DNA of 64,000 nucleotides from Euclidia mi (Eukaryota; Arthropoda; Insecta; Lepidoptera; Erebidae): contig OX123199.2 of the NCBI GenBank assembly GCA_944739405.2, positions 6,003,898 to 6,067,897 on the forward strand, read 5' to 3'. The notes beneath the pieces were generated by a model, which did no database searches, had not been told where the DNA came from, and saw only the letters and a list, made by a program, of their open reading frames with translations. Made by a program: the position numbers and the translations under genes. Position 1 is the stretch's first letter; each line of letters opens with the position of its first letter. Positions 1 to 10,752 of this stretch are shown here, piece by piece.

Positions 1-312
1 ACGAAATGCCGCACATTGCTATGGTGATCTTAACCGGTCCAGCTTTTAGCCCCGGCAACGTTTTATCGTGTACTGCTCTTCTTTACATATCACGTTCTCA
101 AAGCATAAGACCTTCATATTATTTCTGACATTAAAAATATATTTAAACATTACCAAGATAAGCCTGAACTATAAGGACCGTGTTGGACCGTAACGGTAGA
201 TAAGTAGATGGACTCATTAATAGCTTTAAGTTTAAAGATTGCCGAAGAAAAATCGGCGTATCCCTGAAAAAGCCAAGTCTTTGAGAAAAAGTAAAGTTTT
301 TAAGCTACTTAC

Positions 313-477
313 CGGCGATCAGGTTCCGAACAAAAGCGTAGTATGGTCTCCCTTGCTTCTTCACTGATCGGTATCTCTGGCGGGAACGTGAGTGACTCCC
401 GCCACGACATGACCTTCCTGTACGTCTCCTGGGGCGACTCCGAACAGAACGGCGGGTACCCGATCAACATCTCGTAC
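313..477 (-). CDS. trc: trc exon 7: subdomain X (residues 312-366), last exon in window
   Basis: Acceptor TTGGTCGCAG, donor GTAAGT, 165 nt, phase 2 at the end. It encodes YEMLIGYPPFCSESPQETYR, then KVMSWRESLTFPPEIPISEE and ending FCSEPDR. The next exon, expected to begin with the rest of an Arg codon and LGSQRG-like residues, lies beyond the left edge. Confidence 0.96.
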
Positions 478-3400
478 CTGCGACCAACAATAACGGCTCA
501 TTAAAGCGCTAGGCGCTGAGGAATTACGCTTTTTAATATAAAGGGATCGACCATAGACAAATTACGTCATGTGTTAAGCGAAAATGGTCGACAAATACCG
601 CGAGACAAAATAAATGTGATAACACTGGTATCTATAGGGTATCAATCAATCATGTGGAAATATTTGCCGTAAGTAGCGTGCTCTCATAATTTAATACATA
701 AAACACATATAGATCTTACAACTAAGAAGTTTAAGCTTTAGTCGCATAAGCGTATTCAGTTCAAACATATGCCACACGACAACAATTCGCAATATCGTTG
801 AAATCGCTTTGCAAAACAAAAATATTATATTGAAACAATGCCAGCTGCTCATATTTGTAACTCCATGCGCCAAAATGTATTGCATATGAAAAAAAGCTTT
901 CGCATTTTTGCCTAAAGATCTTTACTATAAATAAATGTTTACATACATTCATAGACTCACGCCTGTTTCCCCGAAGGCGTAGGCAGAGGCATATTAAAGG
1001 GTGGGCAGAGGCATATTAACACGTTCACTGTGCATGACCCAGCGATGGGTCATTTTGAATATTTCGCCGTGCGTGGATGCCCCATCGATGTCTCATGAAT
1101 CAAAGTAAGAGCTCCTAAGTGCATGCCATGTTGCTGGGGCATGCAACAAAGAGCTCATACGTGTAAGACCCATGGATGGGTCATTCACTAATTTTAGGTT
1201 TTTGGGGTTTTGGGTTTTAAGGTAATAAAAAATATGGTGTATTATATTACATTTAAACCTAACGCGACAAACCTTCCACAATTTGGTTTTACACGTAGAG
1301 GGTCGACACCAATATTTTGGCTACACAGTGAACGTGTTAAACGCCCACTTTTCGCCAGTGTTTTGATCCCACGTAATAGGTGGCTCACCTATTGCCGCTT
1401 ATCGGGATATTTAGTTAGCCGTCGCCTCGTCCGTTGATCGGCAGGTGAGGTTGGCGCGGAGGGTTGACCTAAGTTCTTGGTGGGAACCCTCATTTTTGTC
1501 AAATCATTTTTGTGTAGTCGGACATAAAAAAGCAATGATTTGCAAAGTCCTTTTTCTTATCAATATTCTTGTCATCTAAAATCATCATCTCACTTATTGT
1601 GGCATATTCTCGTCAACCTAAGCGTTTGTTGTGTATATCTTTATCACACAATCATCATAGGGCAAATATCGTGGAATTCAATATACATAAATAATGTAAG
1701 AAGTTCAAAGATTTCGTTATCACTAAAACTTTAAGATTTTAGGGGCACGAAGGGTGAACCTTTTTTTTTTATATAATAATAGGCGGCAAATGAGCAGACG
1801 GATTGCCTGATGGTAAGCAATTACCGCCACCCATGGACACAAGCAACACCACAGGAGTCACAAGTGCGTTGCCGCCCCTTGGGGTTGGGAAAAGGGATAG
1901 GATGAGGAGTGGGATCAGGGAGAAGGGATAGGGAATAGGGCCTCCGGCACTCTCACTCACTGAACGAAACGCAACAGTTTAGGTACTGTTACTTTACGTC
2001 GATTTTCTGTGAGAGGGTAGTACTTCCCCGGTCGAGCCGACCCATTCATGCTGAAATCAGCAAGGCTCTACTACCTTGAAAAACAATCCCTTAAACAATA
2101 TGCTCATGGAACTCGCATATTCTCAATTCGCTCATTGCTGTTTGGCAGTAAAAATAGCAATTGCTTTACATCAATTCGCACAGCCTAAACATAAAAAAAA
2201 TTGCAAATGCAAGATATATTTTACCGTATAGCTCTAACACAGAAATACGGAATAAAGACAATATAGTCAATATACAAAACCAGTTTCATAAAATATATAA
2301 TAATAAATATTAAATTGATCCAGGAAATGGGTCTGTCTCTATGACTGTGTCTACTTTCAGCATCCAATTATTTATGAACACTTTTAGAGGCAGTAAGGGA
2401 GATACAGTAAGAGTCTTACTTGACAATAATGCCTACGGTATCTCGCTGACGCCTATAGATGTTTACTGTCCTTTAAAGTGTCAAAAAATATATATAAACC
2501 GATTATCCTTCATGGCTAACAGGTAATTTCGTATAGTTACTTTATAATTTAAGAGGAGAACAGGATATCTTCACATAATTTCTATGAGAAGTACATCCTA
2601 ATTCTTTACAGCCTACGTCGACTTTACAGGATGAAACCATTCAGGCCCATTCTTACTGAGTCGTATATACCACTAAGTCGCATGGGTCCGAAAGTTTATA
2701 CAAATTCCGATGAAGGCAGTTATGCGGTTTAATCTTGCATTATTTTGGAATTCAATACAATTTGCTAATACAGCTAAAATTGTATAGAACATCGTCGGTC
2801 AACCCATCTGTTCAGCGGGGTATTATAGACCTCCTGTTTGATGTTTGTATAGTGGTTGGTTTCAATGGATAGATCGGATATTGAATCCGCGGTAGGAGAT
2901 GCTTAATTCCAGAGTTGTACTGCGAAAGGCAGTAATGTAGAACACAGTGACAGAGAGCGAGATCGCATACATAATATACTAACATGATGACCCCGAGGCT
3001 CCACCAGTCAGCCTGCGGGCCGTACCCCGTCTGCAAGAACACTTCAGGCGCTATGTAGTCAGGCGTGCCAACCGTTGAGTACGCAAGCGCCCGCCTGTTC
3101 CGTTTCCACGACTCGGCGCGACGCTTCGAGTCCATCGCGGACGAAGACGTCGATACTGCACACGACAGATTGAAGGTGAAGGAATAGTCTACACAAATGG
3201 AATTACACATTATTAGTTGAGGCACGCTAGCGCGCCTTTGCATGCACTTTTACAGTATATAATTAAATAAAAAGCAGTAAAAGGGAATTATTATAAGTAA
3301 AAGCAGTAAGGTTATGTATAGTTTACTAATATTTTTGATTGAAAGATATTATGGATGATTATGAACCCAACAGTTTCAAGGACCAGTTTACTCAGTTTCT

Positions 3401-6400
3401 TGCACTAATATTTAAGTAAGATATTAATTCAAATATGGTTTTTAGTGATGAGAACTACTGAATTTGCTAATAATTATGTTCTCTATGAAATTGAAACCTC
3501 AACCAAGAGAGGGAGCAATATGTAGGTGTATACAATTAATATAAAGAGATATCTCTGCCCACCCAATTATAACTGGAGTAATAAACACAATAACGCGTAA
3601 GGAATGAAAGTTTAGGATATTACTATACAGATATTTTAGTACTTCTAAAATAGCCCAGAGGAGTTAGCCTGATAGCCACGTTATTTATTTCCATAATAAT
3701 TATAAATAATTTATTCTTTAGTATCTTAATATATAAAATCCTTGCGTTACTGACTGACTGACAGACACGCTACAGCCGAAACTATTGGGCGCAGGAAGCT
3801 GAAATTTGTCATGTATGTTCCTTGGGGACCGTAGAGGTGCACTAAGGAGGGATTTCCCGAAATTACCACGGGATCGGGCAAAACGGGTAAATTAAAAAAA
3901 AATGCAGGCGTAGCTGCTGGCGTCCTCTAGTATTTCTATATAATGAAATAACTTTCCTGACCAGGGCCATAGAGACCAGGACTTAAGGAAAAGTAATGAT
4001 CATAATGGAAAAAGAACGCTGCCAGTTTGGTGATAATCTTTATCGATTATGAGACAGAGTTAAATTATTGTGTAAGAATTGGTTATTTATTTTCACTATT
4101 ACCAACCCTGATTAACGCTAATAATAAAACTAATAAGAATCGAATCCCAGGTTACAAACACACATTGAAAGGCAGCGAAAATTTTTAGTTGATACGATTG
4201 TTTGTTGTTTTATAGCATCTCTTAAATCCACATTCCAATGTAAGAATATAAAATATTTCGTCTAAAAGCTAAGCAGAAGTACACGCCCACATATCGCATC
4301 CCGTCTAAATTCCAAGCAATACCTATCCTACTAAGACGAAAAGTTAAATGAACTAAGAATGGAAACAACTTAGTACAGGGGCGGATCCAGGAATATGTTC
4401 TATTTTCTTAAGGTGCCTTAATTTTTTTAGTCAGAAGTACGGTTGAACTCTCTACATATTTTTTTTTTTCTTTTGTTTATTTTTATCACAAACACGTTAT
4501 TCTGCCCATAACGCTGTTAGCACACTTCCGCGTTCGCATGCGGCAACGAAACATAAAAAAAAACTGTCAGTTGTATGGAAGAGTTTCGTGTATGCTATGA
4601 CTCGCTCTATCATACAGAAAGATTAATTAGTTGCATCCTTGTCACTACTGTTCCGCAATAGTTTCGCAGAAATCTGCGAAATCGTCGTTACACAGACGCA
4701 GACGTTTTGACAGAACATGCCTCAAGGTTTTTTGTTCTTGTTTTGACAGTTTCGCACATGTTTCGTCGCCGCAATAATTTCGCAAAAAGTTTCGCAGCCG
4801 CATGCGAACGCGGCAGTATACTAACAGCGTAACGAACACATAAAATAACTCTTTATCCAATTTAGTGCAGTTTTGGAAGTTATGCGCGTACAAATATTTC
4901 GATAATTATTTTTTATCTGGGCATATAGATTAATTATTAAGCCTCTAGCCCTCTTTCCTGAATCCGTCCCTGTTAGTCAATGAAAACGATTAGAGAGATA
5001 GTTATAAAGTGCATACTAACTAAAGTCAGAGGGCGTCGCCCGCGACAGATCTCTGTAGAAGTCGGTGCGGTGGCTCTTCTTGAGGCCGGTGCACAGACCG
5101 AAGTCGCTGAGCTTGATGTGACCGCGCGCGTCCAGCAGGAGGTTGTCTGGCTTTATGTCTCTGAAATACAAATATGATATTAACATTCGGTTATAACATC
5201 AGCAACTACTGTGGTATATCAGTCTGTAAATATTTTACTGATTGATATTTCATATAGTTTTTGGAGATGACGGCATACGATGCGATGCAAACTGTCCCCA
5301 AATATTCTACGAGAAGGATAAGTGCACTCGTTTCTCGTGACTATGATGTCGTAAACATGGGGGATTATATTTGACTGATATGCAATGCACAAAACGTCAA
5401 AGTGTGTTACAAATTATGAGTACGAGTATGCATTTATGAAAGTTAAGTTGGTACACATTAACATGTTTTTGAATGATTTTATGTCCCACCTAATTATTAT
5501 TTTCAATATATAGTTTTCTAGACATAGAAAACTAATCTGAATCGTAATTTAATTAAATTATAATATTCGAAGATTTTATGATGGATGATGGTTACGATGA
5601 TAGATGAGAGGGTATGTAGCGAATTTTATAGTTGACTGTTACTCCGTACAAATTTACATAGAACAATGTACACACATATATTAGGTACACATTACAACTG
5701 AATGTATTTTTTTACTTACTACAAGAATTACTTTACTCTTTTAAATAATCAGAGTAATTAAAGCAGTTTTAATGGAAGCAAGTAGCGTTTTGTCTCTGTC
5801 TACCCCGGTTGGGAAAGGGCGTGCTTGTATAGATCGGTTCACGAAAGTTGACCACAAATGGCGTCCGTCGCGCATATGTACATTCGTGCATCAATGGCGT
5901 GGCTCCGTTCTTGACGCATTCTCTAAGCATTCCACCCGCGCCTCACCCCGCACCTCCACGGGGACCTAAAAAATGATTTCTGCGCAGTGGTCATGTACCG
6001 ACCTATACCTATGTATGTACCTATACATATAAACAATCACCTGTGTATAAAGCCAAGCTTGTGTATACTATCGATGGCGAGCGCGGTCTCGGCCACGTAG
6101 AACTGCGCGCACTCCTCGCTGAGCGTGTCCTTCTTCATGAGGAGCGTCATCATGTCGCCGCCCGGCAGGAACTCCATGATCAGGTACAGGTTCATCGGGT
6201 CTTGGAAGCTGTAGTACATCTTCACTACCCACTGGTGGTCAGCTTCTACTAGAATGTCGCGCTCGGCGCGGACGTGCGCCACCTGGTGGGTAAACCAATA
6301 TTGTTACATTTAATTCTATTCCCTTTATGGACTAGAAGATAGCGTTTGCTCCTACTGGTCCCGGGTTTGATTCTCGTTTCGGGCAAAAGTAATAACGAAT

Positions 6401-9400
6401 TCCTAGTAGCATCACGGAGTCTGGCAACGTGGGACCTAAAATTCATGTGGCGAAATGTGGGCGTAATATTACACCTCTGCCTACCCCTTTGGGGTAAAGC
6501 CATGACGATATAAAAAATATAAGTCTCTTGTAAGTGGTTTGGTCAATCCCGACACATCTACTTCACCTACCGCGCCAAACGCCGGTTTGAATAGCATTGT
6601 AGTGTTTTTTAAACCTCCCAGGACACAGCCGAAATTACGTCGCTTTCGGCGCGTTTTGAATCTTCTATCGAGCGTCACATGGCGCGGAGCGTTAGGGCTA
6701 GCGCATACATACAATTTTTAATTGAACAACTATTTTGTTGTGTATCATATTATGTCTAAAACAAATATATTGAAGCGCACATACTATCAACTCGATAGCT
6801 GCTCGACAAAAAAGTCAAAAATGCTTATCGATTTGCTTTTGATTTAAAAGTTGGACAACTATCGATCAAGCGCTCAATTTGTATTGCATTGTATTGATGT
6901 GCGCAGACCATCGACTAAACAGTCGATCTGCAACTGACCACGACTACCAATCTCGTATAAGGATTTAAAGCGGCGCCACGTCTCTGTCTTTGTAAACACC
7001 TTGACTCGAGCGTTGCCGAATAAAGACAGGTCGATTTGAGGAGATAAAAAAATCGATTGTATGCGCACTTCCAACAACTAAACTGTTTGGTTGAGTAGAA
7101 ATCACGAAAAGTACACAACTCGACGAAACAGTTTAGTCGATGTAACAGTTGTATGTATGCGCTCGGCCTTACGCGACTAAAACTTAGCCGCCTCCGTCGC
7201 ATAATGCCAACTGCTCGGTGTGTTTGGTGTGTCATGCCAACCAAATATTACGACCGATAGTTCAACCGTTGAAGCTAAGGCGACAACTTTCAGTAGTTGT
7301 GCTGCTACAGTAATATCTTAGGATAACTCACAATAGGCTCGCCCCCTATTACGTAGGACCTAAAAATTTATGGCGAATTGTGGGTGTAATATTTACACCT
7401 CTGCGTACCCCTTCGGGGATACAGGCGTGAGACTATAAATAAATAAAATAAAAAACTCACATACGGTCGTCTGATCCCAAACTCACAGAATCTCGTTGTT
7501 ATAAGCAGTACGATACACAAGTGTTTCACTATTTGCAATAGTGTCACACCACATTGTAATTGAAAATGACTGTCATTATTGTATATTTTGACATAAGATA
7601 ATATTTTTCAATACATTACTTAAGCTGAATTTTACCAAAGCCAGCTTTTTCAGTTTGAGAGACTAGAAATAAAACCTATGTCGCCGAGAGCTTTACAAAC
7701 GTACAATCAACAGAAACAAGGTAGGCACACCCAGACACAATTATTGTTAAAATGGATGAAGCCAGTGTAAGTCAGCGGTCGCCAGTTAACTACGAGGTCT
7801 CGAGTTCGATGGAAATAATGAGTGTGTGTGAGATATTTTGCTATAAAGACATGTACCTTCAAAGAGTTCACGGTACATACATACATAGACTCACGCCTGT
7901 TTCCCCGAAAGGGTAGGCAGAGGCATATTAACCTTTCGAGTACCGAGGACATGAATTCATGTCCAGATTCCGTCCTTCAATCTATGACGTTTTTTACACT
8001 GATCTAGTACATTTTATACACTATTTCAAATAGCATTGTATTTTTACGAATCATAGATAGCTCTGAAACCTTCTTCTGATCCAATTTGATGTCAAATTAA
8101 AAAGTAAAAGGACATTTCATTTCAATGCGCGCGAAACTGAGAATTTTAGCAAATGTTTGCTATTGAAAAGGGGGAATTATTATAATGGATACATGCATAT
8201 TTTTAGTTTCAATTGGAAAACCCATATTATACAGAATATAAAAATACAAAAATAAACAAAAAATAATTTTATTTTCAATTATAATACCCTATAATTGTCG
8301 ATAACACCGGTATTCTAAGATCCATTCAAAACAGAGAGCTACACAAAACTAAATATACACTCAAATGTTATTATTATAACTTTTTATTATCGGCTATATA
8401 AGTGGGTTTCAAGAAATTATAACTCGAACTCTTGAAAACATAAACGAAGACCTCTCAGAGAGATAACATTCAATGTCTAGTACCGCGCGCGCGATGATGT
8501 CGTACGGCGCGGTCGTATAGCCAAATTGACGTTTTAGAGGGCGCGGTACTTGAAAGGTTAAACGCCCACTTTTCGCCAGTGTTTTGATCCCACGTAATAG
8601 GTGGCTCACCTATTGCCGCTTATCGGGATATTTCGTTTGCCAGAGCCTCGTCCGTTGATCGGCAGGTGCACCACTTGCAGGTGAAGTTAGCTTGGGACCC
8701 TAAGTTCTTGGTGGGAACCCTATGCACCCATGAGTTCACGGTAATAGGTGATATCATGCTACCACTCATAGAATATCGCATATACGAAGGCAAGGAAGTG
8801 TAATATTATCGATAAAAGGTAACATACCTGTTCTTTCTCCAACATGTCAGCTTTTCTGAGTATTTTCATTGCGTACACGTGACCCGTATCTTTCTTCTGG
8901 ACCAATCGAACTTCGCCGAATGCCCCTCTTCCTATCACCTGTAATGTAACAAAATAATATTTATTCAACTAAGCAAGCTATACTTGGGCCAGGTTTTTCC
9001 ACCACTGAACAGAATTTATCTTCTAGATAAATTAAAAAAATATCGTATGGTGTTTTCATGGGAAAATTACCCTTATTATGCCCAATTCCCCATTCATATT
9101 ACTCTCTCTAATCCTATCGAAAATCTAATAATCACAACCTAAGTAGTACATGCTGCTTATATATTTAAACGATGTTAGAGAAATTACTGACGTCAATGAT
9201 TATCATCAGACATCAAATAAATATTAAGCTTTTGCTGCAAACAGATGCCATGAAAGTGGCATACATACCTTGAGCGGTTCGAAGTCCTCGACGCCTAGCC
9301 TGGATCGTTTGAGTCTGAGGAACTCTGTCTCCTTCTGAGCATGCTGTTGTCTTTTCTCCTGTTTCTGACTCTCTGTGAGGCTGTCATCTTTCAGAGACTC

Positions 9401-9858
9401 TTCAAGTTTCTCGAGCCTAAAGACACAAGTAATGATATTATTAACAAATCCTGCCAAATATTTTGAAACTCATCTCAACTCAGAGTTTCATCGCTCTTTA
9501 AACACAAACTTGCTTTAAAATTCACTAGCTTCCATGGCCTTTCAAAAAGGGGCTGATTGACGAGATTGACTTTCGAAAATACGTTCACAGAGGGAGTCAC
9601 AAAGCAAGATATTTAAGAAATTGACTTACAAATTGTGTTTGAATAGGGATTAATCGGGTAGGCTTAAAATATTTGTTTGCTTTTGATGCCTAAAGAAAGG
9701 ACAGTGAAAAATGTGCGCGGAGTACCTCTGCTTCCTCTCCAAATGTTGTGTGATGAGGTTGGTGTAGAAGTTTTCTAAGGTGACCTTCGCCTTAGTGGCT
9801 TTGTCGAGCGTATGCCCGCTAAACCGTATATTGTCGGTCCCTGTCATTTCCAGCACCC
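313..9858 (-). CDS. trc: tricornered / NDR (STK38-type) Ser/Thr kinase, 3'-incomplete, seven coding exons
   Basis: AGC-family NDR kinase of the Hippo/NDR network; the family binds MOB proteins through its N-terminus and controls actin-based cell extensions, hairs and dendrite tiling. Exons in coding order: 9858-9726, 9416-9269, 8938-8828, 6282-6041, 5160-5021, 3155-2984, 477-313; all junctions are GT-AG and phases match. By residue: N-terminal MOB/S100-binding region 1-90, glycine loop GRGAFGEV at 93-100, ATP lysine 115, catalytic HRDIKPDN at 207-214 (split by an intron), DFG 227-229, basic autoinhibitory insert 265-276, activation-loop Ser281 followed by VGTPDYIAPE. The start is the ATG at 9847. 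About 95 C-terminal residues, including the hydrophobic motif, lie beyond base 1. No frameshift or stop is seen. The match to Drosophila Trc is near-identical across the kinase core, from memory of that protein. Confidence 0.97.
478..940. other. trc intron, nothing recognised
   Basis: A+T-rich intronic sequence upstream of trc exon 7. No gene-like signal. Confidence 0.6.
941..1499 (-). repeat. tRNA-related SINE copy, interrupted by a piggyBac-type MITE
   Basis: The tail at 941-1015 (tcacgcctgtttccccgaag type) and the body at 1341-1499 (ttttcgccagtgttttgatc ... ttggtgggaaccct) are one SINE, split at its own TTAA by the MITE at 1020-1336. The copies at 8552-8745 and 56400-56645 show the uninterrupted form. 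Confidence 0.8.
1020..1336. mobile_element. piggyBac-type MITE (317 bp, TTAA)
   Basis: Perfect 13-bp terminal inverted repeats CACGTTCACTGTG/CACAGTGAACGTG flanked on both sides by TTAA (1016-1019 and 1337-1340). No transposase. Exact TTAA targeting is the hallmark of the piggyBac superfamily. Confidence 0.85.
1785..2070. repeat. Dispersed lepidopteran repeat, copy 1
   Basis: Contains the gcaattaccgccaccc and gcaacgcactcc/gttgccgccc blocks, and ends ggtcgagccgacccattcat. The same blocks recur in the opposite orientation at 61215-61415. The class (LINE tail or SINE) is not determined. Confidence 0.6.
2071..2983. other. trc intron, nothing recognised
   Basis: A+T-rich intron between the repeat at 1785-2070 and trc exon 6. 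Short open frames only, no splice-supported exon. Confidence 0.6.
2984..3155 (-). CDS. trc: trc exon 6: basic insert and activation segment (residues 255-311)
   Basis: Acceptor TCGTGTGCAG, donor GTTAGT, 172 nt. It encodes STSSSAMDSKRRAESWKRNR, then RALAYSTVGTPDYIAPE and DWWSLGVI. It carries the basic autoinhibitory insert, the regulatory serine of AYSTVGTPDY and subdomains VIII to IX. The linker before MDSKRR (STSSSA) is shorter than the fly GTCASLSCSP stretch as I recall it. Confidence 0.96.
3156..3723. other. trc intron, nothing recognised
   Basis: A+T-rich sequence to the left of the Helitron derivative. No coding or repeat signal seen. Confidence 0.55.
3724..3930 (+). mobile_element. Nonautonomous Helitron derivative, 207 bp, copy 1
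   Basis: Begins TCTTAATATATAAAATCC and ends with a short hairpin (GCAGGCGTAGCTGC) then CTCTAG; the flanking host bases are A and T, the Helitron insertion site. No inverted repeats and no duplication, as expected of rolling-circle elements. Confidence 0.8.
3931..4508. other. trc intron, nothing recognised
   Basis: A+T-rich; no feature supported apart from homopolymer runs near 4455. Confidence 0.55.
4512..4829. mobile_element. MITE with TAA duplication (318 bp)
   Basis: Imperfect inverted repeats of about 40 bp beginning CGCTGTTAG, each containing the palindrome GCATGC; TAA flanks both ends (4509-4511 and 4830-4832). A 3-bp duplication of this kind points to a PIF/Harbinger-mobilised element. 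Confidence 0.7.
5021..5160 (-). CDS. trc: trc exon 5: catalytic loop and DFG (residues 208-254)
   Basis: Acceptor GTATTTCAG, donor GTTAGT (not the commonest form), phase 1 at its 3' end. It encodes RDIKPDNLLLDARGHIKLSD then FGLCTGLKKSHRTDFYRDLS and ATPSDF. The donor choice is set by rejoining to the next exon as SDF-I-STSSS, matching the fly SDFI order. Confidence 0.95.
5161..6040. other. trc intron, nothing recognised
   Basis: Intron between exons 4 and 5. A+T-rich; one short open frame at 5772-5969 has no support. Confidence 0.6.
6041..6282 (-). CDS. trc: trc exon 4: N-lobe to catalytic loop (residues 128-207)
   Basis: Acceptor ACCCACCAG, donor GTGATT, 242 nt. It encodes VAHVRAERDILVEADHQWVV through MEFLPGGDMMTLLMKKD to KLGFIHR, which is kinase subdomains III to VIa. 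The intron cuts inside the Arg codon of HRD. A tRNA-derived SINE sits about 50 bp upstream of the acceptor. Confidence 0.98.
6335..6515 (+). repeat. tRNA-derived SINE copy
   Basis: Contains a B-box-like GGTTTGATTCTC, then the family body (tagcatcacggagtctgg) and the tail cctctgcctacccctttggg. It sits in the trc intron directly before exon 4. Confidence 0.7.
6516..7319. other. trc intron with possible degenerate inverted repeats
   Basis: Region with many ATCGAT/ACTATCGAT and GCTCGAC-like words on both strands around 6770-7260, suggestive of an old MITE, but I could not define ends or a duplication. Confidence 0.3.
7320..7440 (+). repeat. SINE 3' fragment
   Basis: Contains caataggctcgccccctatt and the tail ccccttcggggatacaggcg. 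5'-truncated member of the same SINE family. Confidence 0.7.
7860..7935 (-). repeat. SINE/RTE tail fragment
   Basis: catacatacatagactcacg, then ccccgaaagggtaggcagag. Only the 3' tail is present. Confidence 0.65.
7936..8551. other. trc intron, nothing recognised
   Basis: A+T-rich sequence with no supported gene or repeat. Confidence 0.5.
8552..8745 (-). repeat. SINE copy
   Basis: Minus-strand copy of the element at 56400-56645: cgcccacttttcgccagtgt ... accaagaacttagggtccc (as the complement). Truncated at its tail, lying just upstream (left) of trc exon 3. Confidence 0.7.
8828..8938 (-). CDS. trc: trc exon 3: glycine loop and ATP lysine (residues 91-127)
   Basis: A 111-nt phase-0 exon (acceptor ACATTACAG, donor GTATGT) encoding VIGRGAFGEVRLVQKK and AMKILRKADMLEKEQ. 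It holds kinase subdomains I and II: the glycine-rich loop and the ATP-anchoring lysine of AMK. Confidence 0.98.
9269..9416 (-). CDS. trc: trc exon 2 (residues 41-90)
   Basis: Acceptor GTCTTTAG, donor GTATGT, 1+147 nt. It encodes the charged helical segment LEKLEESLKDDSL... ending VEDFEPLK, directly before the kinase domain. High Glu/Lys/Gln content fits the helical N-terminal regulatory region of NDR kinases. Confidence 0.97.
9726..9858 (-). CDS. trc: trc exon with start codon (residues 1-40)
   Basis: Acceptor TTTCTAG ends at 9859; the start ATG is at 9847-9845, preceded in the exon by GGGTGCTGGAA. The donor GTACTC follows 9726 in phase 2. It encodes MTGTDNIRFSGHTLDKATKA and on to ERKQ, the first half of the MOB-binding N-terminal region. 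The exon carries 11 bases of 5'UTR, so at least one upstream noncoding exon must exist. Confidence 0.96.
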
Positions 9859-10545
9859 CTAGAAACAAGGAGAGAAAAGGAATTAGTCTTTATAATTATA
9901 AGCAATAAAGTCTATTTGTCATTGAAGTCTTGTAGTGTACGAGTATAAAGATTGCGTAGTGATGTTCTCAACAGTAGCTGTTGTTTCTTCATTACTACCA
10001 TATCGCTAGAACTATAAAGATTGTATTCATGTACATGAGTACGTAGTACCATTAATCACGTAACAGCAATCCGGCACTACGAGTATGTCCGCAGGGATCT
10101 AGAGTGTTGTCAATATCAATTACATGAGCCCGGTAGATCGGTCAAAGCCATCGGCAGTCGGCACGATAATAAATCATTTAGAAACCCTCATGAGGAAGTG
10201 AATGTTTACGTCGAGTACCTTGAAGTGGTGCGCCACTCTAACCCTAGCGCTCGCACACTCATCGCTATACTGTTTTTTAGTGAGTACCGAATATAGATTA
10301 TTGAACACAATACCATGAAAGTAAAGCAAGTGGTATAATATGCTTGTATCGTAGAAGCAAGACATTGAGGAAGTCTAGTCCCTAACCTATTATGGGCATG
10401 TAAAGCAAAACTAACGATCTAATAAGTCTCATTACCCTTATTAGATTGTTGGCTACCGAGTGTGAGGCTATCGATAAATTTCAGAATTGTTTGATTACAA
10501 TTAAATATTTTAGTTGCTGACGACAACAGGTTAATTCGTTGGAAA
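9859..10545. other. trc first intron, nothing recognised
   Basis: A+T-rich sequence upstream of the trc start exon. No promoter or exon could be supported. Confidence 0.5.
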
Positions 10546-10752
10546 TCTTAATATATAAAATCCTTGCGTTACTGACTGACTGACAGACACGCTACAGCCG
10601 AAACTATTGGGCGCAGGAAGCTGAAATTTGCCATGTATGTTCCTTGGGGACCGTCGGGTGCACTAAGGAGGGATTTCCCGAAATCCCCATGGGATCGGTT
10701 AAAACAGATAAATTTAAATAAATGTGCAGGCGTAGCTGCTGTCGTCCTCTAG
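10546..10752 (+). mobile_element. Nonautonomous Helitron derivative, 207 bp, copy 2
   Basis: Same length and ends as the copy at 3724 (TCTTAATATATAAAATCC to CTCTAG), between host A and T. The two copies differ at scattered positions only. Confidence 0.8.

Noticed and set aside
4645..4893. 82-codon minus-strand frame
   Set aside because: It lies in the inverted-repeat MITE at 4512-4829 and runs into its flank.
6770..7265. MITE with ATCGAT-rich inverted ends
   Set aside because: Scattered complementary words only; no definable ends or target duplication.
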